Made by a program: the position numbers and the translations under genes | Part shown: positions 24,464 through 31,548 of the stretch, piece after piece | Position numbering within the stretch: position 1 is the stretch's first letter | Layout: each line of letters begins with the position of its first letter | Notes under the pieces: model-generated | Seen by the model: the letters and a program-made list of their open reading frames with translations, nothing else | What the model was told of the DNA's origin: nothing | The model's database searches: none | Assembly: GCA_963741615.1 (NCBI GenBank) | Contig: CAVUIU010000021.1 | Location: 116,333-180,332 of the forward strand | DNA from: UBA9676 sp963741615 | GTDB taxonomy: Bacteria > Actinomycetota > Actinomycetes > Streptosporangiales > Streptosporangiaceae | Reading direction: 5' to 3' | Length of the DNA: 64,000 bases

Positions 24464-25552
24464 TCAATCCGGCGGCGCGGGACGGCTGTCGGGATGCCAC
24501 CGCGACTCGAGCTTGCCGAAGCGCCATACCGCGACGGCGCACACCCACACGACGATGAACAGCCCGGCGATGGCGAAGCCGGCCTTGTTGATGTCGAAGC
24601 CGGCGACGAAGTCCCAGAACGATCCGTGCAGCTGGAACTGGCCCGCGAGCAGGCCGAAGATCTCGACCGTGCCGATCAGGAAGGCTGCCGTGACCGACAG
24701 CCCGGTGATGACCAGGTTGTAGTACACCTTGCGGACCGGCCGGGCGAACGCCCAGCCGTAGGCGAGGGTCATGAAACAGCCGTCCAGGGTGTCGAACAGG
24801 GTCATCCCCCCGGCGAACAGCAACGGCATCGCGAGGACCGCGTAGAAGGGCAGCCCGGAGGTGGCCGCGTAGACGGTGGCGGTGAGCAGCACCACCTCGG
24901 TGGCGGTGTCGAACCCGATCCCGAACACCATGCCCACGAAGAACATCTGCCAGCTGTGGTTGATCGAGCGCATGAACCGGCCGAAGAACCGGTACATCAG
25001 GCCACGCGCCTGCAACTGGCGTTCCAGTTCCTCCTCGCTGTAGCGGCCGCGCCGCATCTCCCGGAAGATCCGCGCGATACCGGCCAGGACGACCAGGTTC
25101 AGGGCGGCGATCAGGTAGAGGAAGCTGGCCGCCAGCAGGGTCCCCACCGTCCCGCCCAGGGTCTCGTAGACGGAACCCGGGTTGACGACGGCGCCGAAGA
25201 CTGCCCGGGCCGCGAGGGCGATGGCGCCGCCGATCGCGACGATGATCGCTGAATGGCCCAGCGCGAAGCAGAACCCGGTGCCAAGCGGCCGCTTCCCGTC
25301 GGACATCAGCTTGCGGGTCACGTTGTCGATGGCCGAGATGTGATCGGCGTCGAACGCGTGCCGCAAGCCAAGCGTCCAGGCGGTGACGGCAACGCCGAGG
25401 CCGACGCCGAGCTTCTCGTAACGGAACTGGTGGGGCAGCACCGAGATCACGAAGACTCCCCACCCGGCGCCGTTCAGCGCCAGGATCACGGCCGCCATCC
25501 CGGCCAGCCGGCCCATCTCGCGCGGGCGCAGGGCGGCGGCGCGGCGCCTCAT
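24464..25552 (-). CDS. NiCoT-family nickel/cobalt permease, NhlF/HoxN-like
   Basis: This membrane transporter of 362 residues has the NiCoT signature RHAFDADHISAIDN in helix 2 and further family blocks FALGHSAIIV, GIGFDTATEV and GMTLFDTLDG. It imports Co2+ or Ni2+ with high affinity. The ATG overlaps the phosphopantetheinyl transferase stop (ATGA). A cobalt-type nitrile hydratase lies 4.5 kb away on the other strand. In Rhodococcus the NhlF member of this family supplies cobalt to nitrile hydratase, so cobalt is the likely ion here; that assignment is inference from context. Confidence 0.9.
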   Translation of the reverse strand: MRRRAAALRPREMGRLAGMAAVILALNGAGWGVFVISVLPHQFRYEKLGVGLGVAVTAWTLGLRHAFDADHISAIDNVTRKLMSDGKRPLGTGFCFALGHSAIIVAIGGAIALAARAVFGAVVNPGSVYETLGGTVGTLLAASFLYLIAALNLVVLAGIARIFREMRRGRYSEEELERQLQARGLMYRFFGRFMRSINHSWQMFFVGMVFGIGFDTATEVVLLTATVYAATSGLPFYAVLAMPLLFAGGMTLFDTLDGCFMTLAYGWAFARPVRKVYYNLVITGLSVTAAFLIGTVEIFGLLAGQFQLHGSFWDFVAGFDINKAGFAIAGLFIVVWVCAVAVWRFGKLESRWHPDSRPAPPD

Positions 25553-26269
25553 GGCGCCCAGGTGACGGCGGTGACGATCAGCCCGCCGCGGGCCAGCCAC
25601 CGGCCGGTCATGCGGGTGGCCGGCTGGTCACCGGGCAGGCCCGGCCCGCCCGGCCCGGGCAGGTGGGCGCTGAACGTGCCCGTGGCGGCGGGGAAGACGA
25701 CCGCCTCGCGGGGCGCCAGCCATTGCCCGGTCAGGGGGTACCACAGCTTGCACACCGCTTCCTTGGCGCTGAAGAGCAGCCGGTCCCAGCACACCGTGGG
25801 GACGGCGGCTGGCGGCGCGGCCGCCAGCTGGCGGCGGATCCAGGCCCGCTCGGGGCCGCCGGCCACCGCCTCGACGACGCCGGCCGGCAGTTCGGCGTCC
25901 GGTTCCGCGTCGATGCCGATCGCGGCGACATCGGCGGCCAGCGCCACGGCACAGGCCCGGTAACCGGCGCAGTGGGTGATGCTGCCGGCCACACCGGCCG
26001 GCCACCGGGGCTCGCCGGCCCGGCCGGGCAGGAGCGGTGCGGCTGGCACGCCCAGCCTGGCCAGCGCGGTCCGCGCGCACAGCGCCGGCCGTGAACTCGG
26101 CCCGGCGCCGCGGCGCCGCCGTGCGGACCGCCGCCTCCTCGGCGGGGAAGAGCCCCTGGCCTGCCCCGGGCAGGTGACCGATCGATTCGGCGGCCACCAC
26201 CGTGGCGGGCAGGATGCCGGCGATCAGCCCGGCCGGCGGCAGGCTCGGGAAGCGGCCGATGGGTGTCAC
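25549..26269 (-). CDS. 4'-phosphopantetheinyl transferase (EntD/Sfp type), frame broken near 26090
   Basis: The enzyme moves phosphopantetheine from CoA to carrier proteins. The C-terminal frame has THCAGYRACAVAL, the magnesium motif IGIDAE and WDRLLFSAKEAVCKLW. The family N-terminus (LIAGILPATVVAAES, GLFPAEEAAVRTAAPRRRAEF) is present but in another frame. A one-base shift is needed between about 26079 and 26099 to join RRAEFTAG to CARTALARLGVP. It is either a real frameshift mutation or a sequence error. The C-terminal frame alone (GTG 26049) would lack the N-terminal half-domain. Upstream the frame runs into 39-base repeats encoding 13-residue Pro-rich units; GTG 26269 is the nearest start, with GTG 26308 and 26347 also possible. 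Confidence 0.7.
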
Positions 26270-26357
26270 GGGTGGTGGCGGGAGCGGGGAGCGGCCGGCG
26301 GGTGGCACGGGCGATGGCAGGCGCGGGGAGCGGTCGGCGGGCGTCACGGGCGGGTGG
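26261..26357 (-). repeat. Tandem 39-bp repeat, about 2.5 copies
   Basis: Units span 26261-26299, 26300-26338 and a partial copy 26339-26357, each beginning GGG(T/C)G(T/G)CACGGG on the plus strand. On the minus strand each unit begins with GTG and encodes 13 residues of the form V(T/P)P...R(S/F)P..PPP. The repeat may supply N-terminal extensions and alternative starts for the phosphopantetheinyl transferase. Confidence 0.75.
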
Positions 26358-27002
26358 CTACTGCGGCCTCAGCGCCATCCAGACCGCGTGCGCCTCGGCC
26401 GGGCCCGGGTTGCGCCAGGTGTGCGGCTGGTCGCCCCGGAAATGCAGCGTGCTTCCGGCGCCCACCTGGTACGACTGCCCGGTGACGGTGAACTCGAGCA
26501 GGCCGCTTGTGACGTGGACGAGCTCCTCCCCGGGATGCTGCATCGGCTTGCGCCCGCTGGTCGCGCCCGGCTCCACCGTGGCCCGCGCCCCGGCGAGCAG
26601 GAACCGACCGTAGGGACCGGAGATGCTGCTCAGGGCGATCCCCTTGTGCGAGGTGTACACCGGCCGGTCTTCGTCCGGCGGGGTGAGCGTGGCGACGTCG
26701 TCCTGGCCGACGTCCTCTTCCACGAAGTAGGAGACCGGGCGCCCGAGCGCGCCGGCGATCTTCAGCAGGGTCGTGATGGTCGGCACCATGCCGCCCTGCT
26801 CGATCTTGTGGATCGCGGCGGCCGACACGTCGGAGCGCTCGCCGAGCTGCTGCAGCGACAGGCCCATCCGCTTGCGCAGGCTGAACACCTTGAGGCCGAT
26901 GGAGCCGACGATGCGCTCCAGGTCACCCGACGCCCCCTCGGCGCGGCTGTTCGCCTGCGCGTCCAGGCAGGGTGGCCCCTGTGTGCGTGGCACTTGGCTC
27001 AT
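26358..27002 (-). CDS. XRE-family regulator with C-terminal cupin domain
   Basis: This 214-residue protein has a helix-turn-helix at about 32-86 (GLKVFSLRKRMGLSLQQLGERSDVSAAAIHKIEQG) and a cupin at about 140-210 (HPGEELVHVTSGLLEFTVTGQSYQVGAGSTLHF). Regulators of this PuuR/SutR-like type usually sense small amines or other metabolites through the cupin. It is divergent from the nitrile hydratase operon and lies upstream of the transferase and cobalt transporter genes on its own strand. It is therefore the best candidate to control both. A 9-base inverted repeat flanks the divergent promoters. Confidence 0.9.
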   Translation of the reverse strand: MSQVPRTQGPPCLDAQANSRAEGASGDLERIVGSIGLKVFSLRKRMGLSLQQLGERSDVSAAAIHKIEQGGMVPTITTLLKIAGALGRPVSYFVEEDVGQDDVATLTPPDEDRPVYTSHKGIALSSISGPYGRFLLAGARATVEPGATSGRKPMQHPGEELVHVTSGLLEFTVTGQSYQVGAGSTLHFRGDQPHTWRNPGPAEAHAVWMALRPQ

Positions 27003-27005
27003 GGG

Positions 27006-27087
27006 GTATCCGCTGGGTTGAACGGTGATCGCGTCTTGACGTCTACGGTGGCTGTCGCCAGTATAGTGTACGACTCATAGCGGATAC
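27006..27087. promoter_or_regulatory. Divergent control region of the XRE-cupin gene and nitrile hydratase operon
   Basis: GTATCCGCT (27006-27014) and its exact inverse AGCGGATAC (27079-27087) bracket the intergenic region; the first lies at the start codon of the regulator gene. TTGACG (27036-27041) and TATAGT (27062-27067) read toward the flavoprotein but with a long 20-base spacer. TACGACTCAT (27069-27078) recurs exactly at 42409-42418 in front of the carbamate kinase operon. Confidence 0.5.
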
Positions 27088-27124
27088 TAAACGCCTGCTC
27101 CCGGCACATGGGAAGAGGGTACTG

Positions 27125-28459
27125 ATGGCGCAGCGGATCGTGGTGATCGGCGGCGGCGCCGCTGGCATAGGTGCCGCCGGGGCCGCCAAGGGCACGGACC
27201 CCGCCGCGGACGTTCGCGTCTACACCGAGTTCGAGGATGTCGGGTACAGCCCGTGCGGCATTCCGTATGTCCACGGCAAGGAGATTCCCGACTTCGAGCG
27301 GCTCTTTCTGGCGTCGAAGGAAGCCTACGCTGATCAGGGCCTCGACATCCACTATGAGACACGGGTCACCGGGTTCAGCGCCGACCGGAAGACCGTGTCC
27401 GCGGGCGGTGAGGGCGAGGTGGGCTACGACAGGCTGATCGTGGCCACCGGGTTCAACTACGCCGACCCCGGGGTGCCGGGTACCGATCTCGACGGCCTGT
27501 ACTACGTGAAGAACATCCGGCGCGCGATGGAGTGGGACAAGGTACTGGACGGGGTCCGCTCAGCGGTCGTGGTCCAGGCGTCCCCGCTGGGGCTGGAGAT
27601 GGTCACCGCGCTGTGCCACCGTGGCATCGAGACCCACCTGATCGACCCGGGCCCATGGGCGCTGTCGGAGGCGACCGATCCCGACATCATCGCCCCGGTG
27701 CAGGACTCCTGGCGGGAGAAAGGCGCCAAGCTCCACTTCAACACGGCGCTCAACGGATTCGTCGGGGAAGCCGCTGTCCGCGCGGTCGCGACCTCTGCCG
27801 GGGAAATCCCGTGTGACCTCGCCGTCGTCTGCACCAGGAAAGAGGCGAGCACCGGCCTGGCCCGGGCCGCCGGGCTGCGGACCGGATCGGCGAACGGGGT
27901 CATCGTCGACGAGCGGATGCACACGTCAGCGGCGGACGTCTGGGCGGCAGGCGACTGCATCGAGGTGCCGCACAGCGTGACCGACATCCCCATCCAGGGC
28001 CTGTCCGGCAGCCACGCCTACTCGCAGGGCAAGGTCGCCGGCACGAACGCGGCGGGCGGTGAGCGCCGGTACCAGCCGGTGAGCGTGCCCTGGGGGATGG
28101 TCGCGGGGGACTGGATGATCGGCGGCGTCTCCTTCAGCGAGACGCTGGCGACCGCGCTCGGCATCCCGTACGTGGTCGGCGTCGCCGAGGGGATCTCGCG
28201 CGCCCGCTACTACCCGGGGGTCGAGAAGCTCAGGGTCAAGCTGCTCGCCGAGCCCGGGCCGCTCCGGCTGATCGGCGCCCAGATGGTGGGCCGCGAGGGG
28301 ATCAAGGAACGGGCGGACTTCCTGGCCATGGTGGTCCGGACCGGCATCACCGTCAACGAGCTTGCGACGATGGAGAACGTCTACTCGCCCCCCATCGGGG
28401 CGCTGAACGAGCCGATCGCGCTGGCCGCGCAGAACCTGCTCGCCGGACTGAGGTCCTGA
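27125..28459 (+). CDS. FAD-dependent pyridine-nucleotide-disulfide-type oxidoreductase, CoA-disulfide reductase-like
   Basis: This 444-residue flavoprotein has the FAD motif VVIGGGAAGIGAA at the N-terminus and a single redox cysteine, C44 in YSPCGIPY. This is typical of CoA-disulfide reductase, NADH oxidase and persulfide reductase relatives. The second FAD motif is visible as ADVWAAGDCIEV. The NAD(P)H motif expected near residues 146-156 is degenerate (VVVQASPLGLEM instead of GxGxxG). The C-terminal dimerisation domain is present. It is the first gene of the nitrile hydratase operon. Reduction of a low-molecular-weight disulfide, possibly one of coenzyme M made nearby, is a hypothesis. Confidence 0.85.
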   Translation: MAQRIVVIGGGAAGIGAAGAAKGTDPAADVRVYTEFEDVGYSPCGIPYVHGKEIPDFERLFLASKEAYADQGLDIHYETRVTGFSADRKTVSAGGEGEVGYDRLIVATGFNYADPGVPGTDLDGLYYVKNIRRAMEWDKVLDGVRSAVVVQASPLGLEMVTALCHRGIETHLIDPGPWALSEATDPDIIAPVQDSWREKGAKLHFNTALNGFVGEAAVRAVATSAGEIPCDLAVVCTRKEASTGLARAAGLRTGSANGVIVDERMHTSAADVWAAGDCIEVPHSVTDIPIQGLSGSHAYSQGKVAGTNAAGGERRYQPVSVPWGMVAGDWMIGGVSFSETLATALGIPYVVGVAEGISRARYYPGVEKLRVKLLAEPGPLRLIGAQMVGREGIKERADFLAMVVRTGITVNELATMENVYSPPIGALNEPIALAAQNLLAGLRS

Positions 28460-28460
28460 G

Positions 28461-28715
28461 GTGTCCTTCTCCCGCTGGCTGCGTGCGACCTCAGAGCACT
28501 ACCTGATGGTCGCCGCGCAGGCAAAGGTCGCTGCCAAGTACCAGGTCACCCCGCCCAGCCGGCCGCGCGGGGCGGAGGTGTTCTGGCTGCGGGTCTATGT
28601 CCCGGTGTACCGGGCACTGCCCTGGCCGCTGCGCTCCGCGATCATGCGGCGCATGCCAGGCAGCCATCGCATGACCTGGACAAGGGAGGAACGTCCGCGC
28701 GGTCCGGCGATCTGA
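28461..28715 (+). CDS. Uncharacterised 84-residue protein
   Basis: This small basic protein begins at GTG 28461, one base after the flavoprotein stop, so it is coupled to it. It contains a mildly amphipathic middle (EVFWLRVYVPVYRALPWPLRSAIMRRM) and an Arg-rich end. No family is recognised. Tight placement between the flavoprotein and the MSMEG_0572-family gene argues that it is expressed with the operon. Confidence 0.6.
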   Translation: MSFSRWLRATSEHYLMVAAQAKVAAKYQVTPPSRPRGAEVFWLRVYVPVYRALPWPLRSAIMRRMPGSHRMTWTREERPRGPAI

Positions 28716-28759
28716 GCCGGCCGCATCACCCGTCGGTACGAAGAACTGTAGGAGGTCCC

Positions 28760-29251
28760 ATGCCGATCACCGTCCAGTCGCCACGCGGCGAGGCCGGCGT
28801 CGACTCGCTCTACAACACCGAGGAGAAGATCTTCGACGACATCCGGGCCAACCCCGGGGAGAAGGCTTTCGTCTTCATCCACTCCGTCCCGTTCGAGGGC
28901 TCGGTGTCGCTGGTCAACCTGCTCACCTCGACCCGGCTGGTCCGCAAGGGCTTTGACGTGTCGATCATCCTGTACGGCCCGGGCGTCATGCTCGCCTCGC
29001 GGCATCGCGGCTACCCCACCGTCGGCACCGAGGGTTTCCCCGGCAACCTGGCCGGGAACCGGCAGATCGAGACGATCCTCAAGGAGGGCGGCAAGGTCTA
29101 CGCCTGCCGCTTCGCCATGGGCGCGCTGTACGGGTTCCGCGAGGAGGACCTGATCGACGGCGTGAAGGCGTTCAACCCGCTGGATGTCCTCGACTCCGCC
29201 CTCACCGCGTGGCGGGCCGGAGCCTTCCAGCTCAACACGTGGACCGTGTGA
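28760..29251 (+). CDS. MSMEG_0572/Sll0783 family nitrogen-starvation response protein (DsrE-like)
   Basis: This 163-residue protein of the family marked by slr/MSMEG nitrilase clusters has VQSPRGEAGVDSLYNTEEKIFDDIRANPGEKAFVFIHSVPFEGSVSLVNLLTSTRLVRKGFDVSIILYGPGVML at the start and CRFAMGALYGFREEDLIDGVKAFNPLDVLD later. The fold is DsrE/TusD-like. Family members are core parts of the Nit1C cluster, which is linked to use of cyanide or nitriles as nitrogen source; the biochemical role is unknown. ATG 28760 follows GTAGGAGG. Here it sits directly ahead of nitrile hydratase rather than a nitrilase. Confidence 0.9.
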   Translation: MPITVQSPRGEAGVDSLYNTEEKIFDDIRANPGEKAFVFIHSVPFEGSVSLVNLLTSTRLVRKGFDVSIILYGPGVMLASRHRGYPTVGTEGFPGNLAGNRQIETILKEGGKVYACRFAMGALYGFREEDLIDGVKAFNPLDVLDSALTAWRAGAFQLNTWTV

Positions 29252-29265
29252 CACCTGCCGGCCTG

Positions 29266-29313
29266 GGGTGCCGCCCGCGACGGCCGGGCTGCCCGGCGCG
29301 CGGGCGGGCACCC
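29266..29313 (+). promoter_or_regulatory. Long GC-rich stem-loop ahead of nitrile hydratase
   Basis: GGGTGCCGCCCGCG (29266-29279) pairs with CGCGGGCGGGCACCC (29299-29313) apart from one bulged G, with a 19-base loop. It could act as an attenuator, an mRNA stabiliser or a processing site separating the first part of the operon from the hydratase subunits. Confidence 0.45.
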
Positions 29314-29361
29314 GCCACGGCGGTGGACGTGCCCGAGGACCAGGAGGGAAGTGACATACGC

Positions 29362-30021
29362 GTGGACGGGATCCACGATCTGGGCGGCATGCAGGGATTC
29401 GGTCATGTGCAGCAGCTGACCGCCGCACCGCCGTTCGCCGAGCCATGGGAGGGGAAGGCCTTCGTGATCGGGGCGCTCGCGGCCCGGATCGCGGGGACGA
29501 ACCTGCACGCGTTCCGGCATGCCATCGAACGGGTGCCCCCCCGCGAGTACCTGGTGGGGTACTGGAACCGGTGGACGATGGGCGCTCAGATCATGATGGA
29601 GGACAGCGGCATCGTCACCGACGAGGAGGTGCGGGCCAGGGCCGCGCGCCTGAGCGGCCGGGATGTGCCCGAGCCGGCGCCGCCCACCCCGGACAAGCCC
29701 CAGATGCCCTCGGGCGGTGCGGGAAACCTCCGTTCGGTAGACACGCCGCCCGCTTTCGCGGTCGGCGACCAGGTGCGGGTCGCCGACCTGGACCCGGTGG
29801 GCCACACCCGGCTGCCCAGATATGTCCGGCGGCGGACCGGGACGGTGACGGCCGTCCAGCCCAGCCAGGTCCTCCCCGACACCGCCGCGCATTTCGTGGG
29901 CGAGAACCCGCAGCACTGTTACGCGGTCGAGTTCGACTCCCGCGAGCTGTGGGGCCCGGACGCGGAGGCGTTCCGCCTGTGCATCGACCTTTTCGAGCCC
30001 TACCTGGAGCCGGTGACATGA
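29362..30021 (+). CDS. nthB: Nitrile hydratase subunit beta
   Basis: This 219-residue beta subunit starts with the invariant (V/M)DGIHDLGGMQGFG. It contains WEGKAFVIGALA, the helical region EYLVGYWNRWTMGAQIMMEDSGIVTDEEV, and the SH3-like C-terminal barrel FAVGDQVRVADLDPVGHTRLPRYVRRRTGTV with HCYAVEFDSRELWG. Nitrile hydratase hydrates nitriles to amides in the cytosol. GTG 29362 is fixed by homology; the AGGAGG at 29342-29347 is rather far away (14 bases). The subunit order beta-alpha-activator, with ATGA overlap, is that of cobalt nitrile hydratases. Confidence 0.95.
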   Translation: MDGIHDLGGMQGFGHVQQLTAAPPFAEPWEGKAFVIGALAARIAGTNLHAFRHAIERVPPREYLVGYWNRWTMGAQIMMEDSGIVTDEEVRARAARLSGRDVPEPAPPTPDKPQMPSGGAGNLRSVDTPPAFAVGDQVRVADLDPVGHTRLPRYVRRRTGTVTAVQPSQVLPDTAAHFVGENPQHCYAVEFDSRELWGPDAEAFRLCIDLFEPYLEPVT

Positions 30022-30608
30022 CATCCGCGCCCGAGCATCTCGACCCCGCGCTGCGGGTGGAGGCGCTGGCCTCACTGCTGGCCGAACGCGGCCTCATCGA
30101 CGAGGCGACCGTCGAGACCTTCATCAAGACCTATGAGCAGTCCGTCGGGCCGATGAACGGGGCCAAGGTCGTGGCCAAGGCCTGGACTGATCCGGAGTAC
30201 CGGGCCCGGCTGCTGGCCGACGGGACGGCCGCGATCGCCGAGCTCGGCTTCAAGGGCCCGCAGGGCGAGCACATCGAGGTGCTGGAGAACACCCCGACCG
30301 TGCACCACGTCGTGGTCTGCACCCTGTGCTCCTGCTACCCCTGGCCGGTGCTCGGGCTGCCGCCGTCCTGGTACAAGGATCCGGCCTACCGGTCCCGGGT
30401 GGTGCGCGAGCCCCGGCGGGTGCTGCGCGAGTTCGGGCTGGACCTCGGGGACGATGTGGAGATCCGGGTCCACGACTCCAGTTCCGAGGTCCGGTACATG
30501 GTGCTGCCTGAGCGGCCCGCCGGGACCGGCAACGCCTCGGAGGAGGAGCTTGCGGTGCTGGTCACCCGGGACGCGATGGTCGGCGTGGCGAAGGCGGCCG
30601 CGCCGTGA
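30018..30608 (+). CDS. nthA: Nitrile hydratase subunit alpha, cobalt type
   Basis: This 196-residue alpha subunit has the metal-claw motif CTLCSC at residues 101-106 (VVCTLCSCYPWPVLGLPP). Thr at the second position marks the Co(III) class; iron enzymes have Ser. Two of the cysteines are expected to be oxidised to sulfinate and sulfenate. The ATG overlaps the beta-subunit stop (ATGA), and the stop overlaps the activator start (GTGA). The nearby NiCoT transporter fits the metal assignment. No amidase follows in the operon, so the fate of the amide is not obvious. Confidence 0.96.
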   Translation: MTSAPEHLDPALRVEALASLLAERGLIDEATVETFIKTYEQSVGPMNGAKVVAKAWTDPEYRARLLADGTAAIAELGFKGPQGEHIEVLENTPTVHHVVVCTLCSCYPWPVLGLPPSWYKDPAYRSRVVREPRRVLREFGLDLGDDVEIRVHDSSSEVRYMVLPERPAGTGNASEEELAVLVTRDAMVGVAKAAAP

Positions 30609-30985
30609 CCGACCCCGGTGGGCATGCCGACGCCGCCTACCTGCTCGACTCCTCCGGGCCCGCGGCGCCGCCACGCGACAACGGCGAGCTGGTGTTCGCG
30701 GCCCCGTGGGAAAGCCGGGCGTTCGGGGTGGCGCTCGCGCTGCACGATGCCGGGCGCATCCACTGGGAGGACTTCCGCCAGGCGCTGATCGCCGAGATCG
30801 GCGCGTGGGAGGCCGCTCACCCGGCCAGTGAGGGCTGGAGCTACTACGAGTGCTGGCTGCGGTCGCTGGAGCGGGTGGTCGCTGGCCAGGGACTGGTGGG
30901 CCGCGACGACCTGCGGGCTCGGGCGGCGCTGCTCGCCGCCCTGCCCGCCGGCCACGACCACGACGAGGCCGGTCACCACCACTGA
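30605..30985 (+). CDS. Nitrile hydratase activator/accessory protein with His-rich tail
   Basis: This 126-residue protein resembles the beta-subunit N-terminal helical domain (FAAPWESRAFGVALALHDAGRIHWEDFRQALIAEI, GWSYYECWLRSLERVVAGQGLV). That is the pattern of the cobalt nitrile hydratase activator (NhlE/P14K), which exchanges metal-loaded alpha subunit into the enzyme. The C-terminus HDHDEAGHHH is a plausible cobalt-binding tail. The GTG start overlaps the alpha-subunit stop. Confidence 0.92.
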   Translation: MTDPGGHADAAYLLDSSGPAAPPRDNGELVFAAPWESRAFGVALALHDAGRIHWEDFRQALIAEIGAWEAAHPASEGWSYYECWLRSLERVVAGQGLVGRDDLRARAALLAALPAGHDHDEAGHHH

Positions 30986-31422
30986 TGGCCACGTCCGGCG
31001 ACGCCGTCCGGCCGGTGACGAATTCGGTGACCGCCCGGTGGGAGGGCGGCTGGCGCTGCCAGGTCGAGGCGGGCGGGTTCGGCCTGGTGGTCGACGAGCC
31101 CGAGAGCGCGGGGGGCACCGGCGCCGGACCGATGCCGACCGAGTACCTGCTCGCGGCCATGGCGTCGTGTTATGCCCTCGCCCTGGCCTGGGCCGCGGGC
31201 AAGCGCGGGATCACGCTGCCTGATCTCACTGTCACCGCGACCGGCACCTACGACGGGCCGCGCTTCAGCAGGCTGGGATTCACCGTGGTGTCAACCGCGG
31301 CGCCGGACGTCGTCGGGCGGCTCGTCGAACCGGCGCTGCGGGTCTGTTACGTGTCCAACACGATCGCGTCGTCGCCGCCCATCGAGGTGACCGTGGCCGG
31401 CGGCGGCCCGCCCCCGGCCTGA
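30985..31422 (+). CDS. OsmC family protein
   Basis: This 145-residue OsmC/Ohr-fold protein has the first redox cysteine in PTEYLLAAMASCYALALAWAAGKRGI and the second in LRVCYVSNTIASSPPIEVTV. OsmC proteins reduce organic hydroperoxides with a thiol donor. It starts at ATG 30985 overlapping the activator stop (TGATG) and closes the operon. A thiol-dependent peroxidase beside a candidate low-molecular-weight thiol pathway is suggestive but unproven. Confidence 0.88.
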   Translation: MATSGDAVRPVTNSVTARWEGGWRCQVEAGGFGLVVDEPESAGGTGAGPMPTEYLLAAMASCYALALAWAAGKRGITLPDLTVTATGTYDGPRFSRLGFTVVSTAAPDVVGRLVEPALRVCYVSNTIASSPPIEVTVAGGGPPPA

Positions 31423-31480
31423 GACGGCTTCGCCGGACCCTGGCCGTCCGCTGGTTCCGGCCGCCGGCCTGGAACCGGAC

Positions 31481-31548
31481 AGATGGTGGGCCCGGACAGG
31501 TGGTGGGCGCGGTCAGGTGGTGGGCGCGGTCAGGCGGTGGGCCCGGTC
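31481..31548. repeat. Four tandem 17-bp repeats between convergent operons
   Basis: Copies at 31481, 31498, 31515 and 31532 share the pattern AGGTGGTGGGCGCGGTC with one to three differences; the middle two are identical. They lie between the OsmC stop and the end of the DUF1116 gene and include that gene's last codons. Seventeen is not a multiple of three, so copy change would shift the DUF1116 stop. Confidence 0.8.

Noticed and set aside
27125..28459. 2-ketopropyl-coenzyme M oxidoreductase/carboxylase
   Set aside because: It was considered because of the coenzyme M operon, but that enzyme needs a redox-active cysteine pair, while this protein has the single-Cys PCGIPY motif.
31481..31548. 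CRISPR array
   Set aside because: The 17-base units are contiguous with no spacers and no cas genes; the same holds for the other tandem repeats.
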